From Lepidurus packardi (lineage: Eukaryota; Arthropoda; Branchiopoda; Notostraca; Triopsidae), in contig JAKZAN010000002.1 of NCBI GenBank assembly GCA_023053545.1, positions 7,746,790-7,810,789 on the forward strand: DNA of 64,000 nucleotides, read 5' to 3'. Of the stretch, positions 22,979 to 35,700 are shown piece by piece. The translations under genes and the position numbers were made by a program. The notes under the pieces are model-generated. The model ran no database searches. It worked only from the letters and a program-made list of their open reading frames with translations, and was not told the origin of the DNA. The first letter of the stretch is position 1; the number at the start of each line of letters is the position of its first letter.

Positions 22979-24612
22979 TTACGCAGTCATGACCACTTTG
23001 CCCACGCGAACGCTATCCAACGATTTCATCGCTTCCGGTACCGCTTCCAGCATAATAGTATGATGTATGTTGGGCCTACAAATAACGTAACTTTGTCTTA
23101 CAACATTATCACAAGTTAAGGTCATTTACCTGAGCGTTCTGTCTGCCAGCTTTTCCATTATGTCCAGGAGGATGTGATGGTAGCGAGCAGCCTGCGCAGG
23201 TGACAACACCCAGGATTGCTCATTCAAGTAGCCAATACTTGCGCATTTAAGCCACAGCATACGTGAATTGAATGGGTCCAGCTGAATGCAGCAGAAATTT
23301 TTTTAGCATTTTTTAAAGTTTCTTTCGCTAACCAACTCACGTGCAAATCAGGTTGAGAGGTAATCCAGCGTCCTCCCACAGCCAAACAAGATATAAGATC
23401 GTGTTTAGGTGGCAAGATCCGCTCGTTTTCCATGTGACCATCCTAAAAGACCCAAACTTCCTATTTAAAAACAAGCTAATAAGAAAATCAAACAGCTTTA
23501 CCAGCGGGTACTGGCTGCACCCCAGATCGATCACCATATCCACTCCCAGACCGGACGTTTCTTCCAGTACGGACGCTCTTAAAGCGCTCCCTCTTGACGA
23601 CAGATCAATGATATGGGCTAAATAAAAAAAAAAAAAAACATTTCTGAAGTTTTTGCTCATGATTTTGATTTTTCCCCATACCAGTGCTAGGTTGGAACCC
23701 TTGCAAGTACAAAAGCTCTTCGGCTGAAGCTGCGGTTGTCAGGACTCGAACGCCCCCTAAATTCGCCAATTGAATGGCGATACTACCAGCAGGCGACGCT
23801 CCGTTCAAAACGAGCACTTCAAGAAAATATTATGTTACATTTCTGGCAGCAGCTTCAAAGCATGCTGCCCTTACCAGTCTCTCCAGCGCACATGCGTCCC
23901 AGGTAGTGTAACGCTGTATAGGCTTTTACAGCGTCGCCTATGCAGCCGGCTGCTTCCACGTAACTTACACTCGAGGGCTTTTTTACTAAACACAAAAGTG
24001 AAACAGTTAGCCCAGCTAAGGTAGCTTCCACTTGGGAGAAGATACTTGTTTACCTACGTCGTATTCGTTAACCACGACGTATTCTGCACAACCTGACTGG
24101 CTATAGTCCATGGGGATGATACCTAACCAAGACAGCCAGGTAATTCTTACAAAGCATGAAACAAAAATAAGCCTATTTGACATTACCAACAACTGCATCA
24201 CCAGGACGCAATGTGGTTACTTCGGTGCCCACACTCTGCACGATCCCAGAAACTTCTGATCCCACCGGTAATCTGGTTTTTAGGTTTTCGGCAGTAGGAA
24301 AGACTTCCCTAAATGCGTTGTAAGGAGGTCGACTTAAACCACATGCTTTGACTTGGACCAGAATGCTATCTTGGCTTATAACCGGCACTTCAGTCTATAT
24401 AACAGACCAGAAAATTGTAAACAAGTGATGATTTATTTTCTGTTCGATTAAATAGAGAAGCAAAATATTACGTTGCTATCGACGTAGAACTCCCGCTGAA
24501 TTAATGAATGTTCTTTGTGATTTTTTCCAGGAGTGGAACTCCCGCTGGGGCTCGCAATGCGGATTTCTTCCAGAAAACAGGCTCTCATGTTTCTCAAACT
24601 CACTGGGGACAT
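22979..24612 (-). CDS. CRYZL1: Quinone oxidoreductase-like protein 1 (CRYZL1 type), complete, 368-376 aa
   Basis: A member of the medium-chain dehydrogenase/reductase superfamily, zeta-crystallin-like, and zinc-free. Its substrate is not firmly known. Exons (minus, 5' to 3'): 24612-24472, 24394-24187, 24122-24054, 23985-23875, 23816-23682, 23617-23502, 23442-23341, 23281-23130, 23075-22979. Phases all agree (1,131 nt). The N-terminal GroES-like part includes LVQVKACGLSRP and PVGSEVSGIVQSVGTEV. The cofactor domain includes YTALHYLG, VLVLNGASPAGSIAIQLANL (a nucleotide-binding turn, here N-G-A-S-P-A-G) and TSGLGVDMVIDLG. The distinctive KHDLISCLAVGGRW and later WLKCASIGYLNEQSW segments identify CRYZL1 rather than CRYZ or MECR. 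The start is either 24612 or the in-frame ATG at 24588 (MRACFLEEI), which aligns better with the family N-terminus. It diverges from DNAJC8. Confidence 0.93.
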
Positions 24613-24988
24613 GGTTTGCTAATCGAACTAAAACTTCAAATGGAGAGCACCGTCATCTTCATAGTATTCTGTTTTTCTAACAAAACGAGTACAACTTTTC
24701 ACCGCTTTCTTTCTTCCAACTTTCTGTTTGCAAACAACACCGGGGCGTGGCTCCGGTTGCCTTTCGCAACGCAAGTACGCAACGCCCAAGCGCAGAGAGT
24801 AAAGCAGAACTCTAAAAAGCGAAACAGGTTCCAAAGGGCGTTCCGCAATTCACGGTTTCCCATTTTCCCAATTCACGGACCCGTGCCGTAAGGCGTGGCT
24901 TAATGCACAGGTAATTTTCACTGTTTTGATCGAGGTGGGAAAACAGCCTGTGTTTTTATGTTATTAAGGCTACTCTAAATCAAAGAAA
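24613..24988. promoter_or_regulatory. Short shared bidirectional promoter of CRYZL1 and DNAJC8
   Basis: Only 376 bases separate the divergent start codons. The stretch contains two GC/CACCC-type boxes (GGGGCGTGGC near 24743 and AGGCGTGGC near 24890), more GC-rich than flanking non-coding DNA. No TATA box is obvious. A promoter role follows from the divergent layout, not from experiment. Confidence 0.65.
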
Positions 24989-25966
24989 ATGAGTTTACCA
25001 AGTACATCACAGGACGCTGCTGTTCCGACAGATGAAGCATTCCAGGAATTTTTGTTTGAAGTAAGAGTCAAAACATGTTATTTGTCAGCTTATTTATTTT
25101 GGAATATTTTCCGCATTTTTAGGTGAAGGAAATCGAAATTAAGGATTCGGTTATGACTCCTAAGCATCAAATTGAAAGGCTATTACGTCCTGGAGCTACC
25201 TATTTGAATCTGAACCCTTTTGAAGTCTTACAAATTGATCCCGAACTATCCTTAGACGACATCAAGAAGAAATATCGCAAGCTCTCATTCCTTGTTCACC
25301 CTGACAAAAACTTAGATGACAAAGACCGAGCCCAATTGGCTTTTGAAAGTAAGACTACTTAATAGTCAAGCGAAAATGCAGAGGAAGCACATTCTATTTG
25401 TCTGTGTTTTACTAGTTGTAAATCGAGCTTTTAAGACCCTTGAAAATGAAATTACGAGGAAGAAATGCCTGGATATCGTTGAAGAAGCAAAAGGCCGCAC
25501 CGATCAAATGGTAAATATTTTTTCATTCGGTTTATAGTTTATTTTAGAGTTTGTTAAGGTGGTGGAGAAGAAAAAGAAGCTCAAAAAGGAAGGCAGGAGT
25601 ACACGAGTGGAAGAAGACAACCCCGAATTTTATAATCGAGCAGTTTACGTTCTTACCATGAAGCTTTTCGCAGATATGGAAAGAAAACGACGAGAATTGG
25701 AAAACAGAGATATGGAAGAACGCAAAAGAAAGCGAGAGGACGAACAAGCTGTGGAATCGAAACAAAAGGAAGATAAAGAGTGGCAAAAGAACTACGAAGT
25801 ACGTACTTTCTAAATGGATCGCAAGGATTTAATAGCTAAATTTATTCAAATCTAGGCTTCGCGAGAAGGTCGAGTACAAAGCTGGCAGCATTTTCAACAG
25901 AAAAAGAGCAAAAAGCTCAAGACGACAACATTTAAGCCGCCCAAAACCAAAGCAGAAACGCGATGA
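24989..25966 (+). CDS. DNAJC8: DNAJC8-type J-domain protein, complete, 247 aa
   Basis: DNAJC8 (SPF31) is a nuclear Hsp40 co-chaperone associated with the spliceosome. Exons are 24989-25060, 25123-25348, 25416-25510, 25559-25798 and 25856-25966, phases agreeing (744 nt). The length is close to vertebrate DNAJC8 (about 253). The J domain spans about residues 50-115, with NPFEVLQIDPELSLDDIKKK and the HPD catalytic triad in LVHPDKN. It is followed by a highly charged coiled-coil region (ERKRKREDEQAVESKQKEDK) and the conserved tail WQKNYEASREGRVQSW ending in a basic patch. The start is the first ATG after the shared promoter. Charged C-terminal repeats are normal for the family. Confidence 0.95.
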
Positions 25967-26228
25967 AATTTCTCCCTTTTCCATTTAATTTTATAAAGTT
26001 GAGCTGATTTGTCCAGATTTCGTATGTTTTGGTCCTCATTGCCTTGAATAATATGAGAAAGATTAGGTGTTCTTACCACCAAAACCAACAAACCATCTTC
26101 CGTGAGGAAATCAATTCAACACTGCACCAGAATTGAAGTACATGTTTAATTATAAACTTTTTTTATTTTAAAAAACAACTTCGGCCCATATTTCTATACT
26201 TCATAACTGAGTTTTACTATACCTTTCT

Positions 26229-26254
26229 ATATATATGTATATATATATATATAT
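26229..26254. repeat. TA microsatellite
   Basis: About 13 TA dinucleotides with one TG interruption. Confidence 0.85.
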
Positions 26255-26937
26255 TACTCGCTTGATGCACATTAAATTAAACCAGGTCTAGATGCCTGCA
26301 GCCAATAGCGTACTTGTACGGTATACCTTATGTGTGCCGGGCGGGGGCGTAGCGTGTCAAATCCTTGGCGCGAAAGAGTCTGACAAGCCCATAGCAACAA
26401 AGACGCGACGTGCATCTACCACCTGGCAAGTAGAGTGTTGGTGAAAATTATGTGTTACTTCAAGAACTTGAACTTAAATAAATAACTGGTATCTGGAGAT
26501 CTATCTGCACTCCTGCAAAGGTACATTATAAAAGATATAAAAGGGTTTACCTCAATTTACTCATGCCAAATGTCCATGATTTGTCAGATTTAATACCGAA
26601 AATTAACAGTATTTGTTTCCTCAGTAGGTCCATGACCAAAAATGCAAACGTTTTTAATAAGCTAGCATTATTTGGGGTCTTGTCGACCTACAGCGGCTTG
26701 ACATACAGTAGCTTGAATGATATTCGGAAGCTTACTATACCAAACATCGCCTTCCCCATGATCAACTCTTTTGTAGGGCAAAATGCTTATCAGTTTTGAT
26801 CTATTGAATTAAAATAACCACTGGAAGTGGCCAATAAAAGTAACACCTTTAGAAGTAGTGCAATGTGTGTCCATGGAACCTTTTGAAAATGAGAATAGGA
26901 AATAACAAAAACCATAAAATTTTAGCTTGGCTTATTT

Positions 26938-26943
26938 TTTATT
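26938..26943 (-). terminator. Possible polyadenylation signal of bitesize
   Basis: AATAAA on the minus strand, 122 bases past the bitesize stop codon. Position and hexamer fit, but other sites are possible in AT-rich DNA. Confidence 0.4.
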
Positions 26944-27064
26944 AAAATGTCTCAGTATAGCAAATCTTCAGTCTGGTCCATTAAAAAACTCGCTCAAAAA
27001 AATGTAAATAAACGGAGGGGAAAACAAAACTATAGTAATAACAATGACCTCCACTTTTTTTTTA

Positions 27065-29707
27065 TCAATCTTGGGGTTTATCCCTGAAAGCTCGTAAAGG
27101 AACCGAGCCTTCAAACCATAAGTTCGGTCGTTCGAGCATATTCTGCCATAACGTTAGTTCGTTCCCATTTGCATCCGCCCAATCCACAGCTTTACCTTGG
27201 TACTCTCCTAATGTCAATCAAGAAATCCATAATAAAGAATAGTTCTCCCGTCTTATTTGTTCCTTTGAAAACACTTACCTAACCCGGAATTGAAACGAAC
27301 ACCTCCCATGAAATCTTTACTGCCCAAACGGTCATGGTCCCAAATGGTTAATTCTATGGAACGCTCTTTAAGTTCCTCCAAGCTTATAGCTTCGTATATA
27401 AATGTGTGGTTCCAAGCAGGATTCAACGATCTTCTGCTAACGCTAGTTTTCTGCTTGCTTTGCTTGCCCTTTTCAGGAATGATGCAACTAAGAAAACAAC
27501 ACATTAGACTGGCGGCTGTTCTAGTTTAGACCTTAGATGGGAAAGCATTACCATTTGCAAATAGGGTCAGCCAAGCCGCTGCTTCTCACAGGAACGAGCC
27601 CTTTAGCTTCTTTTACAAGAATGTGTAAGGCTCCTTTGGATTTCCGTCCCTTTTTGGTTGTCAGAACTTCCGGAGGCAGGTACTTTAAGGCCACAATAAT
27701 ATCTCCATGAGTCAGCGGAGTAATGAGCGAGTCTTCCAACGGTTCAGTCTTTTTTGAGTCGAACCAAAGTGGGGAGGAAGAACAAATATATTTATTATTT
27801 TAAAGACTAAAGAAGCAGAAAAATAGCATTACTCTCTCTTGCAATGGAAACCAACGAGGAGTGGTGTCATCAAATATTTTCCCAGCCAAGGGCAGAAGCA
27901 CTTCGCCAAGGAAATCGTTTCGGCCAAACATATCACTGTGCCAGACGGTGAGCCAGAGCGTTCTCGCGTCTAATTCGTTTAATGTCGTGGGAAACTAGGG
28001 AAGAGAGCATAGCGAATTGTCCCCATTATTTCCAAATCTTTCTTTAGTATTTTCTTTTTCATTTTTTTGGTTTCTTTCTTTCCGAATTGCCTCGTGAGAA
28101 TAAGACAACTTACTTTCAAGTTTTCATCAAACACAGGGCTAAGCGTGTGTTTCTTGACTTTGGTCTTCCGTTTGCCGCTTTTGGATCGATCAGGCAATAA
28201 GTATACTTTGACGTACCTACACAGTCAAGAAATGCAATTTCTTATTATTACGAATTACTATTACTAGTAGTTTTATTAGTATGTAGCTCTTTTGTCGTTA
28301 TTAGTGTTTCAAATAGTACACACAATTATAAAAAGGATGACTATATATTTAAAGAACGTCAAGCTTTAAGTAGGATTCTACTTACGGGTCCGATCTGCTT
28401 CGTTTGACGTCCACCGGGGCCAAATCTCGACATTGTTTGACTAGAACTTGCAACTCCGAGTGACGGTAATTGTAAAAGAGTGCAAAATGCACCTCTCCTT
28501 TGACCGTAACAGTGCCGTACCGCGCTTCCCCTGCAGCTGAATACACGCTGGCTAATGAGTCGCTCCGTGTCTAACGAACGAGCCAATTAAACCTTTAGTT
28601 TTTCTCTCAGAATAGCCACGAGAAAAACACAAATGTTACTGTCTTGGACTTTCTCTGAAAACTCTCAGCTTAAACGAAAAAGGTCGTTTACACGCTGGAT
28701 AAAATCAAATGAAATAAACTAGTATCAAAATTACTTTCAAATCTAAGTAATTTTGAGCTTAAAGCCATTTCAAAGTAATTTGAGTACTTCACATTTTCAG
28801 GAAAACCTGAGTTGATCTTTTTGACAGATTTGCTCGGAATCGCTTTAACAAGTTCGGTGTTCAGCTTAAACGTTACAAAACTTGCAACATTAAAAAAATA
28901 TCTACTCACTCCTAATGCGGAAAGGGACGTGCTTCTGTGCTTGGCGACATTGTGATCGACATCATCCGTTGTCTCGGTACCAGATATGGATGAGAATGAT
29001 TCGCCGCTAGCCGCACTAGCGATGCTGGTTCGCAAACCCTCCCGCACAAAGGGAGGGGTGGAATTGGCATCATTATGATCATCTAAAAACGAAAAAAAAA
29101 AATCATTAGTGTTATTGGTGTAGAGCACGAGCCAAAAATCTGTCGATTTTCTATAAGCTGGCCTGAATGTTCCAATTGAGAATTGAAAATAAAATCATAG
29201 GGTCAAAGATCGAAAACCTTGGCCTCTTCCCAGTCCCACTAGTTTGGCAGTTTCATCAAAAGACTGGCGAACAGGGCGAGTCTTGGCAATTTGCTGTTCT
29301 AAAGATCGCCGCTTCAGTAGTTTTCGCTCTTGTTTGAACAGATTACGTCGATGAAGCGCCAGTCGCGTACTCTGACTTAAATCAGGAAGTTTTCCTAACG
29401 AAGGACTCGGCGAATCGCCTGGACTTCCGCTTGTCTTGTCTAAGCTTCGGGAAAGAATCGGAGAGGGTTTCGGAGTCGAATCAGAGCGTTCATCCTCCAA
29501 AGTTTCGGCTCGATTCACCACTTTCTTGGTCACTACCACGTTTTGCTCTTGTTTGATTACCGTCTTTAATTCCAATTCGCTATTTTTCTCTTCATCAGAC
29601 TCACAACACGAGCAATGTAACGCTGGAGGTAACCACGCTAACCAATTCGATTTTGGTTTCTTGTCTGACAATTTCTGGCCTTGGAATGTGCTGTAGGAGC
29701 CACTCAT
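27065..29707 (-). CDS. btsz: Probable short bitesize form with only the C2 domains, about 553 aa
   Basis: The exon 29751-29218 contains an in-frame ATG at 29707 (MSGSYSTFQGQKLSDKKPK). Starting there gives 1,662 nt to the stop, a C2A-C2B protein without the Rab-binding region or giant exon. The 792-base intron upstream (29752-30543) and the weak phase-1 acceptor (gtag|CA) at 29751 make an internal promoter plausible. Fly bitesize is known to make several isoforms differing at the N-terminus. Not proven from sequence alone. Confidence 0.45.
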
Positions 29708-32700
29708 TCTTTGTGTGCCAGAAAAAAGATCGAATGAGGCAACGTTTTTTGCTACCAACTGAATTGAGCGGGACTAACTGAATGGAAAAGGCCAGAACCG
29801 ATTTAGTATATTTTTTGTTTGCGCGGAATTGCAACGGATGTTATCAGTTTCCGTTGGGACACCCACTGCCGTATCCTGCGACAAGGTTTTTATCTGACAT
29901 ACGCAGGCTTCGTGAGACCTTTTTCGGGGTTTTGGCGTAAAAACAAAACCGAAACAGTGAGGAATATGTCACGCTTCGCTAGAATCACTGCGTTTGTTTA
30001 TGCTAATTAACGGGGACAACTGACATTCGGTCGTTGCCTCGCTTGCTGGACTCATGTGGGCGCGATAATTTGGAAGCTTGGATTGGAATGAGGACATACC
30101 TTGCAAAATGTTTCATTTTCATTTGTCAATCAATTCCTTCTCTTTTTGTTTAAGCTATTTGTCACAATTAGTATAAGACCTAGTGTAACCTAATCTGGGA
30201 AGAGAAACATTAATAGGCAACGCGTTTACTTGACAGACAGAGAAATGCGAGCGAAAACAGCTGAGCAAACGAAATACGAGCGAAACTCAGGATTTCGAAG
30301 GGAAACAGAACTGTGTTTGCAAGTGATGCTTAAAAAACGAATTACATATCGTGGGAAATGTAGCGCGGTCATTCCCATGGAGCTGAGGGAAATGTCGGCC
30401 ACCCTCTCTTTTGTCTCGAAAATTTCTCTCGCGTGCTGTTAACGACTTCTTTAAGGAGGTTTTGCTTAGAAAGAGAAGGGCCGTCGTTTTTTATTATGTC
30501 TTCAAATGTAAAGGCTGGAGGGCGGTAATTGCGTCGAACTTACCCGTAAACATGGAGCGAACATGCTTGCGTGACGTGAGCGAACCTGACCAGGGCAAAC
30601 CTTGGTTTGGGCCCAATCCAGGCGCCGATGGAACTCGCTGAGTAAAGCGACTGGATTGCGGTACCGGTTGGTGCCGGTAGCCAGGCGGCCGATACCTCGC
30701 CGAGCGGATCGGGGTATCGGCATGGTTCGAGGAAGCGGAAGCGGTGTTTAAGCTAGAAGTGCTGGCACTGTTCGTCCCAGGGCTAAGCACACCCAATGGT
30801 TTACGCAATTCCGTGTGGGAAGAGGAGACGGATACCGGTAGGTTCATGATGGAGCCAGTACTTCCGCCGTTGGCCACGCTAAAGCCCGTCACGGTTCGTG
30901 GAAGAGTGGTCGAGCGTGGTTCAGGACTGAGATCGTTGACGCGCCGTTCTTCACACCGCGTATCGGGCACGCTGCTGCGTCTCCGCGTCGAAAGACGCGT
31001 ACTTCTTAGCAAGTCCCAATCCGCGTCCTCTTCCTCGCGTTGGTCAATTACTCCCAAGAGGGAATGGCCGGCAACGGGACTGGTCGACAGTAAAACGTCA
31101 CTGCTGGCTGAGCGTTCACGTTCGCGTTCGCGTTCTTTGGCTAAACGAACTGCGTCCCGCTCCAAAAGGTTCGGAAGCGAGAATTTGGAGGAATGGCCAC
31201 CGGGGCGGGATCGCATCCGACTGCCGATACCGATATGCTGGCTTTCTCGCTCGAGCAGCAAATGATCGCTGCTCATGCTGGCGAAAAGCTCGCTGGAGGA
31301 GCCGCCCGAGCCAGCGCTGCGTCTCTTGGCTTCTAGCGACAACTTGGTCCGGGAATCGGCGGCTATCGCCGACTCAAAACTACTCCGCCAGCCTGAAAAC
31401 TCGTCCCGTTCTTCAGCAATGTCTGAAATCCCGCTACTGGAAGACTGTAACGCCTCCCGACTTTCCCTGGAGGAACGAAAAACTGAAAATCGGGGCAAGG
31501 CACGGGCTTTCTTTACAAAGCGTTCCTCGTTTTCGTCGTGGTCCTCGTTTTTGTCGTCTTCTGGTAGAGGACCAACTACCGGTTCTGGAGCCGGGCTTCG
31601 GTTCTTGTCGGCAGTTCGGCTCTTGTATCTGGGTTGGTAGGGCAGAGAGGAGGAGCCCGACCGAGATGTCTGAGTACTTGATTCTAAGGAGGAATACCCG
31701 CGGATGTCTTCTCTCATGAGACGATGTTCGCTGCCAAAGAGTAACGGCAAGGAAGACAATTTAGGCTCGGTACTGGCATTGGGAAGACTACTGGTCGAAC
31801 TCAAACCACGTGACTTTTTCTTATTAGAAGTAGAATGGGGTGTCAGACGATCGTCGGAAGAATCAGGGGATTGCTCAGTATCGGTGGGACTTTCGTTGGA
31901 ATCGAAGCTGGTGGAGTGTAAAGAGCTTTTTTCGTCCATTGATCCTGAATCGCCGCTACTGACGCTCTGATGGTGGTTTTGGCCAGTTAAGCTACTGCTA
32001 CTGGACCGGGGAATCAGTTTACGCAGACGAGGGCTAGAGGTGACGACATTCGAATGGTCGCGCTCGTCCAAGCTGCCCGAATGGGAATTAGAATCACTGT
32101 TGGACACCTCGTGCATGAGTGCTACCAAACGGTTGCCAATATGCTGTAAAACTTTGGCAATCAATGGGGGAGAGTTATGAGGGGGCGCGGCGACGTGAGA
32201 CGGAAGTAATTGAGGGGATTTGGGATGCTGCTGCGTCCGGATCAAAGAGGACATGAGGCGCTGGTAGACCAAGGCGGTCTCCTTTGTCAAAGAGTTGGCA
32301 GGATCTTCCGCTCGAAGATTATCGGCTTGCTGGAGCGACTCCTGTGGCGGCTGCTGCTGAGTGACGTCAAACTGCTCAATAATTTCCTGGCAACTGGCGG
32401 AAATCTGCTCTTGCAGATGTGATTTCAAGTGCAGGTTCAGTTGCAAATCAGGAACGGTCGTCGATTCCAAAGCAGCGGCGTAGTAAGCGCCCTCTAGGTC
32501 ACTACTGGTGTAGTCTGAAGAATCATACGAGTCGCTCCAGGTATCCTCACTACTGAGGTACTCGACAATCTCCTTGACTTGCTCGTCGTTGATTCCCGGT
32601 ACAGTTTTCATGAGCCTGGTCAACTCATTCTCGAAAGCTACCAACTGGGGCGGTTTAATACGATGGGAGGCGTCAGACACCGTGCTATGGGTCATTGCTG

Positions 32701-35700
32701 GAGGAAGAGGCGGAGGAGGAGGAGTAATGGCAGGAGGCTGAGCGACCGGGGCGGATTGGATCATGTTTCGAAAAAAGGCACGCATTTTGTTCATCATGAG
32801 GTTGGTTTCTTCGTCGGAACTCCAGTTATTAAAGCTGTCTTTCCGCGTCACTTTAGTCGAGTGACTTCGGCCACTCCCAGCCAAGTGGGCGGATCTACTA
32901 CTTGGAAAGAGACTCCCCTTGCCCGTAGAAGAGCCAGTACTATCGACACTCTTTGTGGACTTGGTGTCGGCCGTATCAGAGTGCCCCCCCGCCAGAATCT
33001 CCAAGTCACCGGCACTTTTGCTGGTATGGGCATCCATTTCATCGGAACCACTAGAAGGAGGCGTGGTTGGCGTCCGGTTTGCCGAGTTTTCGGTTAAAAG
33101 GTCATCGCAGCTGCCAATAAACCCACTGTCACGACTCTGATACTTTTGACTGCGCTCTTGGATTTCTTCGTGGTCCTGTTCTTCTGTTGGGGGGCTGTCA
33201 AGCGTACCTTCGTCTTGTAAAGCCGCTAACTCGTGCGTAACGAGAGCTATTTCAGGGTTGACAACAACAGGCACAGTAGCGGCCTTGTCTTCGGCCGGCG
33301 TTTCGGGGAAAGAAGAATCCGTCTTGTCATGAACCGGAGTCGACGGATCCGTCACGGATCGTTTTGTCTTTTTGCGCCGTTTGATGGTATCGAATTGCCC
33401 GTCTGCCTTCTCAAACGCTTTATCAGCGGGATCCCCCTCATTTTTGTCCTTCTGGTCGTCGTTTTCCGAAGAAGAAAGAACCGGCAATGTTTCTTGGCTA
33501 ATGGCAGTGTCGATTACCAGACTAGGACTATGGGCCACGGTTACGGGGGTTAAGTTCTCGGAGCTAGTACTCCGATCTTTCGAAGTTCCCGTACGCGGTG
33601 GTGGCCAATCCGGGAAGAGCAAATGGGAGTGGTGAGCAAAAGTATTGGCCGGTCGTGCGCCGCGCGCTTTGATGACCTTCCTTCGCCGCTGTTCGGGACT
33701 CGGATGGCCTTCACTGTCACTCCCCACACTTTCGCTACCATCGGAGGAAGGACCGCCGTCTGAACCATTACAAGGCTCGTTTAAAGCACCTTCTGGATTG
33801 ACGAGGCCAGTCGCATGGTATTGGCCAGCTTCCAAGCCCAAGAAACCTGTTAAAAAGTACTTTTCCAGCCGAGAAGACGCCAAATCCACCGGATCCAATG
33901 CTGATAAGCCGGACGGATCACCTTCCTCCACAGAATCGAGCGCTTCCGAATAAATGGAACTAGACGTTTCCGAGAAAGTGTCACTATATTCGCTTTCTTC
34001 GTTGGCAAATCCACTGGCACTACCTCGTCTTCTTGAGCCTGAGTCCTGGGGGCCGGCTTTGGCTGATTCTTCTGCGGCTAGACCCATCGTGAAGTACTTT
34101 TCCAACGCGGAAGGATCCGAGCGCTTTGTTTCCTGTTCAGGTTTGCGTCGCTCGCCGTCACTTTCTTCACAACTCTCTTCCAAGATTGTATGTAAAGTAA
34201 AGTCGATAGCGCGGTGGTAGCCACGTAATTCCTCCTCCCGATCCATGTAGGCTTCGTCACCCGAGGATGCCGATTCGCTGTAATTACTCTCAACATCCTC
34301 GACGGATCCATAACGCTCGGAAGGATCCGAATCGTCATGAAAACTGTCCTCCTCTCCGGCAGTGACTGTACTCGCTGACTCTTCCTCAAAGCTAGGAGGA
34401 GAATCGTTGAAGATGATCGAATTCCTGTGCGTCACGGGCTGTTTCCTAGGAGTGTTTAACCCTGTCTCCAGAGTGAGCGTGAAATACCGCGCCAGATTGG
34501 AAGTCGTGAGTGGATCTTCCTCGCCCAAATCTTCTTCGAACTCGCTGGTACTAAGCCTCGACGAAGACTCGAAATCGTCGGAATCTTTATCGTCATCCGT
34601 GGCCCCGAACTCGGTTAACGTTCCGTTCCCACTGATGGTCACATAGGAGCCTTCGTCTTCATCCCCCGATAAACGCTGCTGAATCTCTTGCTGGCACTCG
34701 TGGTCGAATCTCAGCGTCAGATCGTCTTCAGCTACCGAGTTTTCTTCTTCGACCGCGGACACAGCCACCACACAGACTGAACCCGTATGATCCTGAACGG
34801 CCGGGGCAGGCACCGTTACCGTGACGCGATTCGGCACCGTTTCTAGGGTTTCTTCTTTGCCTTCGCTGGCTGCAGTGAACGGAACCGGGAGGTCTTCTTG
34901 CACGGCTTCTTCCGGCTCTTTCCCTGAGCTCTTTTCCAAGTCTTGCGTGATTAAAATGTAACTGGTGTATTGACCACCGTACGCTCGACGTTGGGGCGTG
35001 AGTCTACCATCGCTCAGTACCGGTGAAGCAGGAATACTACTGTTGTTGCTGTGACTCCCTTCCGGCTCGCTCCACGATTGCTGCTGATTCATTTGACTCG
35101 AAGAGCGATTTTGTTTTAAGGCAAAATACCGGAGATTCTGGTACTGACCCTGACCTTCCACGACCGTGTTTTGCTGGGAGTCGGTTTCGAAACCGGGACT
35201 TTCGTCGTCACCGCTTGTTAAGCCCTCAGAATCGCTCGGCAAGCGCCGAGCCTTGTTGTTTACGGTTGGTTCTCGCCGATTTTCGCGCACTTCCGGGGTG
35301 CGAGCCCGGGTCACATGAAAGCGAGATTGTTCACTGTCTGTAAGGACGGAATCGCTGCCACTTGGCTCGTTAACTTCCACTTGAGTGGCAGGTAACGGGG
35401 CGGGTGACTCATCTTGAGGGGCGGGGTCTTCTGGCACGGAATCTGGAGCATCAGTTTGTGCTTCTTTCCCCTGTGCGTCGGGGGAAATCGAGGCACTTTC
35501 TGGTAAGGGAGGTTCAGCATGGCAATCGATATCTCCAATAAGTTCCTCCCCTTTTATCGTACTATTCGTGTGTGGCGTTTCCTCTTTTTCTTCCCTTGCC
35601 TCTGGTTCGAGTTTGTGATCGTCGAGCACAACGCCATCGAGAGGAACTGTCGCTAGATTGTCGCTAACATCTTCCATTTCCGGTTGTGGGGAAAGACAAT

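Larger units (their letters stand above)
25967..27064. other. Convergent intergenic region between DNAJC8 and bitesize
   Basis: It holds the two 3' UTRs, a TA microsatellite and AT-rich DNA. A 78-codon frame at 26563-26799 has no support. Confidence 0.6.
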
